This document shows positions 54,034 to 64,000 of a stretch of 64,000 bases of DNA, in pieces. The notes under the pieces are model-generated. The model did not search any database. It saw only the letters and a list, made by a program, of their open reading frames with translations, and was not told where the DNA came from. The stretch's first letter is position 1; the number at the start of each line of letters is the position of its first letter. The stretch comes from Tolypocladium sp. Sup5 PDA-1 (lineage: Eukaryota; Ascomycota; Sordariomycetes; Hypocreales; Ophiocordycipitaceae), in assembly GCA_000750105.3 (NCBI GenBank), contig JPHH03000046.1, forward strand, positions 202,746-266,745, read 5' to 3'. The translations under genes were made by a program, and so were the position numbers.

Positions 54034-56036
54034 TTACGGGTCTTTCTCTGGTGTTCCCGCTCCCTCACACTCGGATTGATCCGATCGCTGATGCTTGACG
54101 CGGACATCCTTCCATCCCAGCCCGGAACCAAAAGCAAAGGCGGCGACGCTGATACCAGCGCCGAGATACATGACGCGGCTGATTGCCGTGCAGTAAGCTT
54201 CCAGAACACCAGGCAGCTGCTCGGCCGAGACCAACTGGCGGACCGACCTGGCGCCTGCGTGCACGATGAGGTCCGGGTTGACGCCCGGGACATTCTCCTG
54301 GATCTGGTCGCGCAGGACGTTGCTGAAGACGGTCTGGGCCGTTGTCAGTAACGTGGCGCCGCCGAGGTACTGGGTGAAGATAACGATAGCCATGGCGACG
54401 GGGATTTGTGGAGCGGGGATTAGGTTCTGAATGGCGATGAAGGACTGCATCCATTGTACTTGGTATTAGCTGATCAAATTGGACCAAGTATATGTAAGAG
54501 TTGAGGGTGCCGTCTTACCGTCGAAAACGCCGAGCCAATGCCGACGCCGTATAGAATCTGGTAGCCAACCCATTGCCCTACCGTTGTAGAGGGACTCAAA
54601 AGCGATAAAAGGCCGTAGCCAATAGATGCCAGAACGCTTCCGGTAAGAACCCATGGGAGATAGTAGCCAAGTGCGTGTACTTGGAATAGTGTCAGCCGAA
54701 AGAAAGAGCAAAAGGCCATAGATTCGCTTACTCAGAGTGCCAGCTAACATGGCGAATATAGCCTGGCCGACAGCGGCGGGCAAAGTATGTAGACCGCTCA
54801 TGATGGCTGTATCATTATTGACGGCCTGGAAGTAGATAGGCATGAAGTAGTTGCCGCAGTATAGCACACCCGAGATGAAAAACATAGTAAACGAGGCGCA
54901 CCAAATAATGCGCTTTCTAAGCATGGAAAAAGGCACCATGGCGTCGTCCCCCTGTCGGTATTCCCATAGAAGGAATGCAATGCATATAACGCCCGAGCCG
55001 ACAAAGAGACCAATAACGACGGAACTATTCCACGCGTAGTCGTTGCCGCCGTAGTGAAGCGCTAGGAGCAGCATGATAGAGGATGGGGCAATGAGAATGA
55101 ATCCAATTATATCAAATAACTGGAAGAACGACCCGAGGACCTCTCTGACTGGCAACTTAGGTCGAACCTCGGGGATATATGTGAAAAGTAGGAGCGCGAC
55201 AACCACGGCGCCGATGGGCAGGTTAATGTAAAAGCCTAGACGGACGTAGTCAGTTCGTTGTTGCTCACTCGTGGTAAGAAAGGAGAATAGCACTTACACC
55301 AGCGCCACGAGACATTTTGGGTGAAAGCCCCGCCGATCAGAGGACCGGTAGCGACACCAATCTGGCCCAGACCTACATTGATGCCCATAGCCATGGCCTG
55401 CCGATGCGGCGGCAAAATGCAGGATATGATAGTCAGAGCACCGTTCAGAATGCCCGCAGAACCCAAGCCAGCAACCGCTCTTCCCAAGATCAACATGGTC
55501 GATGATTGCGCCGCGCCACACAGCACAGATCCTAGCTCGAAGAGAACGAAGAACACGAGAAAGGACCACTAAGCCCATTGTTAGCCAGTTAGTTCACTCA
55601 GAGAGGCTGGTTCTTCCGTGCAGAGCCAAGCAGGTGCAGGCGCTTACCTTTGTGCTGAAGTGAGTGTAGATCTTGCCGCTCATGGGCTGAAAGGCCGAGC
55701 TGGCCAGCTGGTACGCGCTCCCATACCTATATAACTTTAATGTCAATAGACGGCAGTTTGATCTACGCAAGGGCTCACATACCAACCGACGTCGAGCAGC
55801 GAGTTGAATTCCGACGTGATGGAGGGAATCGCCGTGGCAATAATTGAGTTGTCGAGCATGACCAGAAAGTAGACCAATGTGACGGGCACCAAGATCAAAA
55901 CCACTTGTAGTGTCGGGACAGGCTCGCGCTTCTGTTGTACGTGCTCGCCATCTGGCGGCAGCGCCTTCGTAGAATCGGACATGTCGCCTGGTTTCGCTGC
56001 TTCATTTTGCTCTGTCGAAGGGAGAGGAGCCGCCAT
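54034..56036 (-). CDS. MFS drug/metabolite exporter, DHA2-like 14-helix type
   Basis: A proton-driven plasma-membrane exporter, probably for the product of the neighbouring synthase. Six exons: 56036-55783, 55726-55648, 55568-55298, 55235-54732, 54679-54519 and 54444-54034; every phase agrees and the sum is 559 residues. After a charged N-tail come helix 1 with MLDNSIIATAIPSITSEF (the D1-type motif of 14-helix exporters), YQLASSAFQPMSGKIYTHFSTK (motif A region), GRAVAGLGSAGILNG (motif B region), GVATGPLIGGAFTQNVSWRWCFYINLPIG (motif C and the signature after helix 5; split here only in naming), SGLHTLPAAVGQAIFAMLAG, and GVGIGSAFSTSFIAIQ. The first exon junction W/YGSAYQ is typical of this family. 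Divergent from the Zn2Cys6 gene, which suggests shared control. Confidence 0.94.
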
Positions 56037-56674
56037 GGTGATTGTCAACGGAATAATAGATGAGAAAAGTTGTACAGCTCGTCTGCCTTGTCGACGGAGC
56101 AGGTTGAGGTTTTGTCGTTCAAGAGGGCTGGAGGTTGTGAAGGTCCTTTTCTTTGTCACATCCCCCCCCGGGGGGGGGGCCGGTTATGCAGATTCCGGTG
56201 CGGCAATGCCTTGTACCAGACACGGCGTTCTGTTGCTCAATCACTGTCGTCGGAATGGGAACTTTGATTGCAACGGACTTGAAGCCCTCCGGCAGCTTAC
56301 GAGAAGTCGGGGCTGGAGGCCGAATCCCGAACGGCGGTCCAAGTGGAGCCGAATACGTACTCACCTATGGATCCTTCGTTCTGGAACTTCGGGAGATAAC
56401 GCACGTTCGGATAGTGACGCATGTCTAAGCCCAATTGCCAAGGATGCAAAGGTTGTTGGTTTGACGTGCAGGGGCTCTCCAGGGATAGCGGGACGTCGGA
56501 TTTCGGAAACCAGAGTCCGGAGCCGCTACGGAATACAGGAATCCGCAAAACCAACACGGACAGGAATCCGCCATCACCCCCTGGGCTCACTGACACGGAA
56601 TTCGCAACCTCCACTTCAGGCCAGGCAGTGGGCAGTTCACGGCGCCCTGTTCACTGATTCGTACAGCAACCACC
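56037..56674. promoter_or_regulatory. Shared divergent promoter of exporter and Zn2Cys6 regulator
   Basis: This 638 bp stretch separates two start codons facing apart. It contains a C8G10 palindrome at 56162-56179 and several CGG/CCG triplets, for example CTCCGGCAG near 56287, GACGTCGGATTTCGG near 56488-56502, and TCCGGAGCCGCTACGG near 56515-56530. Spaced CGG pairs are the usual half-sites of Zn2Cys6 proteins, so autoregulation by the adjacent factor is plausible, but this is inference from motif and position. Confidence 0.5.
56162..56179. repeat. Perfect C/G palindrome in the divergent promoter
   Basis: Eight C followed by ten G make a self-complementary block lying about 125 bp upstream of the exporter ATG. 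Such a block could form a hairpin or quadruplex, and its exact length is prone to error in sequencing. Confidence 0.7.
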
Positions 56675-58754
56675 ATGGACGGGAGAGAAGTCCTGCGCCG
56701 ATCGGCCCCCTACGGCCAGGCCTGTTTGCATTGCTTTAAATCAAAATGCAGGTGCATCAGTCGCCCCGACGGCGACAGCTGTGAAAGGTCAGTCTAGCTG
56801 GCTGACGATTGATACCCGCTTCAAACCAGTGCATGTAATGACAACAGGAGTTTGCAGGTGTCATCGCCTCAGCAAGCAATGTCGACCAGCCGACTCAGTT
56901 CGCAAGCGCAATGGCCAGACAAACCAGGACTCGAGTGCCCGGATATCGCAGCTCGAGGGCAAGCTTGATACTGTCGTATCCCTCTTGCAGTCCGTCTCTA
57001 ACTCGGCCGACTCGTCAGCGGCTCTACGCAGGCTTCTTGACCAGCAGGGGCAGCTGCCACTGACTGATGCAGCAGTGACACCAAGTTCGCTATCGAGTCA
57101 CGCCGCTTACTCTACTGACGGCGGCGTGATGCCAACATCAACGGTCGGTTCGCCCCCGTTGACGTCCTCGTCATCTTCGCCGGTATCTACATATACCCCT
57201 CCCGCCGCCAATACTAGCGCGTACTCTTATGAGCCATCGGCTAGTGAGGCCGAGAGTTATCTCGCCGACTTTCGGTCGCGTATGCTACCGAGCTTGCCCT
57301 TTATCTATCTCGCGCCAGATATAACCGCCGAGAAGCTACGCCAGGAGCGGCCTTTCTTCCTCCGTGCTATTATCGCCATATCATCTACCTCAATACAGCA
57401 TAAGGTCGAGCGCGGGAGGGAGCTAAAAAGAATGCTAGCGCAGGAGTCCCTCGTTGAGAACCAGTCGAGCCTCGACCTACTGCTCGCGCTGCTAACGTAT
57501 GTGGCATGGGGCTCCGACCACTTCCTCACAAAGTCAGAAACTCTATCTCGTCTGATAATGATGGCTATGTCTGTAGTCTACGACCTTGGCTTGAATAAGC
57601 CGTTGCCTCCCGACGAGCATATGATTGGGTCTTTTGTCCCGGACTTTCAATGTCCTGTTCGGGTCACGAGCCAGGAGACTGGACAGCCCCTCCTTGAGCG
57701 GCAACGAGCCGCCCTTGGGTGTTTTCTTCTCAGTTCCATGTGCGTGCCGAATCCAGAAATATGAGAGACAAACAAATCGGCTGACTAAAAGATAGCATCT
57801 CGGCTTACTTCGCGCAGATCGACGCCATGCGGTGGACTCCTCGCATGGAGGAGTATTTACGCGCCGTTGCTGCTAATAAGGATTGCCCGACCGACGAGGT
57901 GTTTGCGTTCCAGGTGCGCCTGCAGCTGCTCGCTCAGGAGACCGTGCCGGCTCGGGAGCAACTAGAAACGAATCACGGCCAGGGAGCAGCAGCATCACCT
58001 CCGGTGATTCTTTTCCTTGGCACGCTATATAAGAGACTGCAGGAGCTGAAAATGTTCATCCCCGCAGCTCTACTATCACAGGGTAAGTGGTCGAGGCGTC
58101 CTTTCCTCAGACGGAGCTCAAGGCGGATAAATGCTAACAATGAATGGTCTTGAACTCACAGAGACGCTCTTGTTGCATTTCCACTACGTCGAGCTCTGCA
58201 TATCCGAGACAGGCCATACAGCCAACTCGAACGCGCCAGTACTCCCCACGTCTGATGCCAATGCCGAAGACAACTGCAGTGCTGGCTGCTTGCCTAGTCT
58301 TGAACGACTAGAATATCTCTGGCGGTCGGTCAATGCGATCAAGTCATGGTTTGACATCTTCCTCGCCCTGCCGCCTACGACATGCCGTGGCCTCTCCTTT
58401 CTCTTCTGGGCCCAGCTGGCACGCTGTCTGGTGACACTGATCCGACTCTCGACGCTGGAGGATCCGTCTTGGGACTGCCAAGCTGTGCGTAATACGCTGG
58501 ACCTGCGCCTGGTGCTTGATCGCATGGCAGACAAGATGGAGTCGGCCTACCGGCAACCGGGCCCCCAAGCCGAGGATGAGGTGTTTGCACAGCTTCCCCG
58601 GATGGCGCGTATTCTTCGGGCCTGGATCGGTGCCAAGATGGCGCCCGAGGAGCCCGAGGAGCAGGCTGCCTGGGAGTATTTTGCGGGCGATGGCATGGAC
58701 CCAGACCAGATGATGCCGTGGATGTTGGAAACGATGAATGGCTGGCTGGTCTAG
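56675..58754 (+). CDS. Zn2Cys6 transcription factor, probable cluster regulator
   Basis: Exons 56675-56787, 56858-57739, 57796-58082 and 58162-58754 give 624 residues with consistent phases. The binuclear zinc cluster is C17, C20, C27, C36, C39 and C46 (CLHC ... CRC ... CERCHRLSKQC), with intron 1 splitting it. A basic linker (RPADSVRKRNG) and a short coiled coil (RISQLEGKLDTVVSLLQSV) for dimerisation follow. A Ser/Pro/Thr-rich stretch leads to a middle homology region (YLADFRSRMLPSLPFIYLAP, LLALLTYVAWGSDHF, MMAMSVVYDLGLNKP, ERQRAALGCFLLSS) as in fungal transcription factor domains. Its position beside an exporter and a PKS argues for pathway-specific control; target genes are not shown by the sequence. 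Confidence 0.92.
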
Positions 58755-59580
58755 CTGGCGATTGGCGATTGGCATGGCAAGCCAGCGGTCAATGTGTACG
58801 TGTGTACATTTGTACTAAAGAGGTAATAGAATCGGCAATATGTCTATGAACTTGATAATTTGAATGACCGGTGCATGCAAGACAATTAATAACATGTCAT
58901 TCTACGTATGGGCGACAATAATACCCACATAGCACGGCATGCTGTCACAACCCCAAGCCTCATACTCTCCACCGTCTAATGAGTTGATGGCGGAGAATGG
59001 AGATGTGCAGAGTACCCCCGAAGATTTCATCATTGTTATTCGGGGTATAAGCGAGTTTCGCTGTCTGGAGCCACAAATGTCCCTTTACAGTTGAGACATG
59101 GAATACAAGTCCCTACTCTACAGTCATTGAGCTGTGGAATACACGTCAAGACATTGAAGCACTCTCCGATGACGAAACCGACAAGAACTTGATGGTATGA
59201 GCTGGGCACAACATGACTCACGGCGGCAATATTGTACGCAGACAACATGGCTTGCCTGCTCCACGTGGAGCGGTTCGGTGACGTAACAAAGTACCGAGAT
59301 GAAAGTTCCTAGGGTAAATGGATGGCGCCACTACGCAGCGAATATCTGCATGCCTTGAACCATCTTGGGCGCCTCCACGTACCGTCCTACACGACAGGGG
59401 CTTACGTCTAGACCATATTCGTCGACATCTCTGACCGCCTTGCCCCTCGTAGCGCCGAATTCGTCGTTATTGCTAGTAAGGGGCAGCTTCGTTAGTATTT
59501 TCTAGACTTCGTAATCTTATCGTCGTCGTATTATTATATCATATTCGATTCGACGGGCGTTTTTGACGTTCCTAGCCACG

Positions 59581-59655
59581 ATGCCTCCGACGAGAACACC
59601 AGCAAGTCAGTCACCTCAACCTTCTAGAAGCCAGAGACTGAAGCAGACGAGATAG
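59581..59655 (+). mobile_element. Possible start of a dead hAT transposase ORF
   Basis: ATG plus 24 codons of Ser/Gln/Pro-rich N-terminal text ending RLKQTR and TAG; similar leaders precede the BED finger in fungal hAT elements. After the stop, TDD-stop-ELF and GRVTHPLF follow in frame. The match is by general style only and may be coincidental. Confidence 0.25.
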
Positions 59656-61200
59656 ACCGACGATTAAGAATTATTTACAGGGGGGCAGAGAGATATGTTC
59701 GGTAGGGTCACTCATCCCTTATTTGTACGGAATATCCCTCCTAAATAGGGAATAGTAACCTTTTATATATTTTTACATATCGCCTCAAATTTTTAAGGTC
59801 TCATAGATCAGGGCCACAATGTTTAGAACCAAAGTTCAAAACATACCCATCAATAATAGTCCGTACAAGATATCAAATTATTAAGCACACAGGCACAACC
59901 ACACACATTGATTCTCTGTGCAGGGCTTCAGACCAGGTTCGGCGCCAGCGGGTCCACACACACCAAGAAAAACACCGCAACGGACAGCCAACAAACAAAT
60001 CATCAGCACGCCGCCAACAGTTTCAAGTTTACATGCACGAACACGAGTCACAGGCGTCGTCATCCCGGTGCAGACTTGTGGAGGGTCGTGGGGGCGGGGC
60101 CGGCCCTATCGCAATAGCGCAAGATCAACGTCGGGCTGAGCCGAGCCTAAGCCTAGGTATGGATCAAGGTTTATACAGTACAGTGGAGTCTTGACTGCCT
60201 GAGAAACCTAATCTGTCCACCACTGGAATGCAAGGGTTCCATTACCTAAAGGAGATAGATCATGGCGGTTCACCCATCCTGGGCTCCTCCGCTGTGGACA
60301 ATCTTGACTACCTTCCATTGTCCGCCTGGTTTCGGCGGACGTCTTGGAGCCGAGTGGTGGAGCGCTGTTGGTCGAGCTGACGCCTACCCTTGGTGGTTTG
60401 TAATATTGCATGGGCTGCCTCCTAAAACAAGCATCTGTAGCGACGACTGGGCAAAAGGAACACATTAGCGCGTTACCGCTACCATACTCGTGCTTGCGAA
60501 GTACATGGGCCGTATCCCCCCGGGTGACGTGCCGTGCGCACGCTGGGCAAATCCATCTCCGCGTGGCGAAGCAAGCCCGACTCCATTGCTTGGCGTACGA
60601 GTAAACCAACACCACGGTACGGGAGCATGTGCCCCGTATGCGGATACGATCCAACCGTCTTACTGTTGGGAAATCGGGCTATTGGCCCCATGCCCTTGAC
60701 CACGGCAACATGGGTACGGACCACGTCCCTCGGCGGGCCAACCCCCGGGACGTGCAGGCTTCATGTGACAAGGGCCTGTCACTTTGAGCCTCAGGAGTGG
60801 TTCTAAGAAATCGGATGAACGGCTCTTGCGAAAGATGAGAAAAGTGACCTTCTCCGTGATATCGGATGCGCGAGTCATCCATGCAGGGCATCCATTCAGT
60901 GGGCACAAGCATCTGAACCAGACAAACGTTGGTATCCAGTTGGACTAGCGATCTTGGGACAACTCGAGGTCGTTTGGGACCACCATGTTCTCCTGTGCCG
61001 CATTGTCAGACGGTATGCATGCCCTGCTCATCAAGCGTTTCGTGCTTATCCTGTCAAAACCCTAACAGCGGGCAAGTGGGCATTCATGGCCTCTAGGTCT
61101 CGTTGGTCGTAGGATGCATCTGCAGCTCACTGCAACGGGATTCACAGGAATGCTTTGGGCAAGTCCCGGAGTGGCGTGATGGCTGAGCTCGCATTCGTTA

Positions 61201-61258
61201 GAACCTGCGGATACATTACGTGCATGCACGAACCTGCGGATACATTACGTGCATGCAC
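61201..61258 (+). repeat. 29-base perfect tandem duplication
   Basis: The unit GAACCTGCGGATACATTACG plus TGCATGCAC occurs twice in direct succession (61201-61229 and 61230-61258), just before composition changes to AT-rich. It may be a replication slippage product at the edge of the island. Confidence 0.9.
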
Positions 61259-61330
61259 ATGCATATATGTATATATTCGATACTAACACCAGGATATAAA
61301 AAGCCCGTGGACTTTCCCCACAGGCGGCCT

Positions 61331-64000
61331 GTTTAGACCTATGGGCTTGTTAAATCCTTAAAAAGGCCTATAAGCCTATAAGCTTTGTTAATTTATAAAA
61401 TTATATATTAAATAAAATAATATAATAGATATCTTTATAATATAAAAATTATATCTATATTATATAACTTAGTAAATATCCTTAGTAAATAGAGTTATAT
61501 CTTTCGATTAAAACGTAGCTTTAATATATACTAGTCTTTTATTATTATTATTATTTTTATTAATCTTACTTAGAATATAGTTTATTTAAATTAATAATAA
61601 GTTATTACCTTTAACGTAAATAGCTATCGGTATTCTATAATAAGGAGCGAAAGAAGGAATATTAAAAAAAGAAGGAGCTTCTTAATAAATATAAGAATAC
61701 TAGATAAGATAAAAGTAAGAAACATAATTTGTTAAGGGGGAACGAACACACTAAAGGCCGAGTGCAACGATCGTCGTGTAAGTCGTAGAGTCGGTCCCTG
61801 CCCAAGAAGTCAGCTATTAGTCAGTGACACGAGTCGTCGTGTAAGTTAGTGCGCTACTTGACGCGTAAGATAAGACGGGTATCCCCGTGTAAGTCGGAGC
61901 GACCGTTGCCGTGTAAGTTAGAGCGACCGTTGCCGTATAAGTTAGAGCGACTATCTCCGTGTAAGTTAGAACATTAGCACAGCGGCGTATAGTCTATAAA
62001 TTAGCGCCTATATAAATAGGTCTTTGTATCGTATAAGTCAAAGGTAAAGAGGCAAGGAGATAGTACTACGGCTATCTTAAAAATATAGGAGGAATTAACT
62101 AGGATTTTTCATTATTAGAATCTCAAAAGCTCATAAACGTTACGACTTACGTCGATGCATGTATAGGGGACTATCTATTTATAGGGACATAGACGTCTCT
62201 CTTATACCTATAGACTCGCTAGGCGTCCTAATATTCCTCTACTTTTTTATATTTTCCGTTTTTCTAGTTAGGGGTCTGCACTAATACCCTAATAAACTCC
62301 TCCCTACGCGGGCGCCGACTACCCTTAGGCGGTCATAAACGCGAAAGAAAGAAAGAGCAGCCCCTAGTAGACGACCTTATATAAATAAAGTACGAAGGCA
62401 ACGCGTAATTATAGGCAATTCTAGTAACGAGCCCGAACTCTAGCTCTACTAAACTATCCTATTACCTCCCTAACTATAGATAAAAGAAATAACGAAACGA
62501 AATAAAGGAATATAGGGACTATCTATTTAGCGACGTTAGGTCCTCTTAGCTCGCGGTATATTAAGCTATAGCTAGTCTATGTCCCTTTCGATCTTCTCAC
62601 GTTCTATCCGCGCTATATTCTCTTCTTATCGCCTCGTAGCGCGTTTAGCCCTAGAAGGCCTAGCCATAGGGCGAGGGGACTAGGTAAGCGGCAGTAGCCG
62701 GTCTTCTAAACGCTACTAAGAGTCATAGTCGATAAGCCCTAGCGCGGTAGATATAGCATATCCTCTATCGAACTTAACGAATAGAACTATAGCGCGTTTC
62801 TTAAAGAGTCTACTAAGCGCGTCTATAAGCTCTATAGTTATAGTATAGCCGCCTCTACCTATTATATATAGCTTATTATCGCCGTTACCCCTATTAGAGC
62901 TATTTAAGACTATCTATTCCCCTTTAACTCGCTCGTAATAGAACTTATCGTTAGTATATTCCACCCCTAATATCTAGCTAACCGACCCGCTAGAGCGAGA
63001 GCTTTAGAGGTATAACGGGGCATAGATCGATCTAGCGTATAAGGTTAGCGGTGAGCTCTAAGCGGACTTATTACTATAGCGGTCTAGGTATATCTATCGA
63101 ACTAAGTTATAGGTACTTATCTAAAGATACCTTAGCTAAGGGGTTAGCGTACTAGAGGTTCCTCTTATAGGTACTATCTATTCTCGAGACGAAGAAGGTT
63201 ATGCCCTTAGAGTTAGCGTTATTCTATTAAAGGGGTCCTAGCTCGAGCTTATCCTTAGTATCCTATATAATACGAATACGCTTCCCTATAGTATTGCGGG
63301 GGGAGACGTAAAGCGCTAAGGAGTCTATAGAACTAGCTATAGTTCCGGGCTTCCGAGATTAATTAGTCCCTTAGGGCTCTAGGGAAGTCTCCTCGATATT
63401 CTCACTATTACGTAACCTTATTCCCTCTATGTTCGATTCCTCTTAACTCTCTAAGGGAGAGACGGTTTCTATTACGTATCTTCGCGCTAGGGTTACTCGT
63501 AGGGCGGAAAATAAAAGGGGTTAACTACTATAGTCGAACTATATCTTGCCGGTATAATATAGTTATAGGGATAAGTCGCGTCTACTAGTATCCTAGGGAA
63601 TAGGCATACGCCCCTAATCGTAGTAAGTAAGGCGTTCTAGAGAAAAGGGAAGTACGGGGCTTCGAGTAATACCTCGGTATTATTAAAATACTAGAAGGCA
63701 GCGCCCTCGTCGTGCCTAAGCTAGAACTCGTTTCCTCCTCTAATTCCGAGCTCGTTAGCTATAACGCTTTTAAGGAAGTCAATCGTTTAGTTAAGGAGAG
63801 TATTATAGCTATCCTTTCCTTAGCCCTTATAATATATTACCTAATCCCGGAAACGCTATTCCTAGTCTAGGTTAGCCTCGCCCTATAAGAAAGTTATATC
63901 TTTCTAAATCCTAAAGCTATATTTAGCTAGATTTATATCTTATAGCTATAACCTAACTATTCTATAGACTTAATACTATAGGGTTATTATAGCTATATAA
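61331..64000. mobile_element. RIP-mutated transposon island, probably LTR retrotransposon
   Basis: From about 61330 to the window end there is no frame longer than a few dozen codons, and TpA takes the place of CpA/TpG. In 62521-62580, for instance, I count no CpA or TpG and eleven TpA. CpG, CpC and CpT cytosines persist, so the sequence is not merely AT-rich: mutation is context-specific, as RIP in ascomycetes is. A first part (61330-61730) is extremely AT-rich. A block starting TTGTTAAGGGGGAACG at 61727 and including TATATAAATAGG near 62010 looks like a long terminal repeat with a TATA box. ATTATTAGAATCTC near 62118 could be a mutated primer-binding site. The element continues past the window end. 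Confidence 0.6.
61877..61972 (+). repeat. 24-base tandem repeat, four imperfect units
   Basis: Units end at about 61900, 61924, 61948 and 61972 and share CCGTGTAAGTTAGAGC; units 2 and 3 differ at one base (G to A, GTGTAAG versus GTATAAG), and the outer units differ more. More distant copies of GTGTAAGT occur at 61775 and 61837. Such arrays are common in LTR U3 regions. Confidence 0.75.

Larger units (their letters stand above)
58755..61330. other. Gene-free flank with transposon-like scraps
   Basis: No intact gene in 2.6 kb. A short frame at 59581 gives MPPTRTPASQSPQPSRSQR, then a stop and further decayed text, similar to the start of fungal hAT transposases. CAGGGGGGCAGAGAG near 59678 could be a terminal repeat. 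ORFs at 60208-60908 on both strands are unconvincing. Composition stays normal until about 61300. Confidence 0.4.

Noticed and set aside
60208..60908. Possible LINE retrotransposon end (WICPACARHV ... H) on the minus strand
   Set aside because: Only a loose Cys-Cys-His arrangement; no reverse transcriptase or RNase H text nearby and several frames equally open.
1..64000. CRISPR arrays, bacterial operons, rRNA genes, prophage or plasmid origin
   Set aside because: Nothing of the kind is visible; the window is spliced eukaryotic nuclear sequence.

Overview
This is nuclear DNA of a filamentous ascomycete, most likely a Sordariomycete and perhaps Hypocreales; rank below class is a guess. The signs are many short (about 50-90 bp) GT-AG introns, strong GC preference at third codon positions in housekeeping genes, fungal gene families (HMG-CoA reductase, kexin, a reducing polyketide synthase, a Zn2Cys6 regulator, an RRT8-like protein), and a right flank with the CpA-to-TpA signature of repeat-induced point mutation (RIP).

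Layout. 0-4.2 kb: the 3' end of a Src1/Heh2-type inner nuclear membrane gene, then ATP4 and NOC4 facing apart. 5.9-7.4 kb: a four-exon homologue of the 2-oxoglutarate-dependent ethylene-forming enzyme family. 10.3-15 kb: HMG-CoA reductase and a nicotinamidase. 15.9-16.5 kb: two tandem intron-containing tRNA-Lys(CTT) genes in duplicated flanks, followed by a wrecked aldo-keto reductase. 17.4-24.8 kb: a small cysteine-rich secreted protein, an Ayg1-like hydrolase and two unrecognised genes. 27.1-40.6 kb: a mostly housekeeping block (mitochondrial phosphate carrier, kexin, SNX4/Atg24, Mdm38/LETM1, a four-helix membrane protein, an RRT8-like protein). 42.7-45.1 kb: a secreted protein with several Kex2-type sites, a broken hAT transposase fragment, and what looks like the severed first exon of GPI16/PIG-T.

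45.1-58.8 kb is a compact secondary-metabolite locus. It holds a highly reducing polyketide synthase (KS-AT-DH-degenerate methyltransferase-ER-KR-ACP), a 14-helix MFS exporter and a Zn2Cys6 regulator. The exporter and regulator share a 638 bp divergent promoter. The synthase carries a one-base frame break inside its ketoreductase domain, so as written it cannot make its KR and carrier domains. The GPI16 fragment ends about 14 bp from the synthase stop, which suggests that the cluster edge is a rearrangement breakpoint.

58.8-64 kb has no intact gene. From about 61.3 kb the base composition changes abruptly, TpA replaces CpA/TpG almost completely, and LTR-like sequence with short tandem repeats appears: a RIP-mutated transposon island.

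Exon coordinates were assigned by reading splice motifs and protein continuity by eye. Family names come from recognition of motifs, not from a search.
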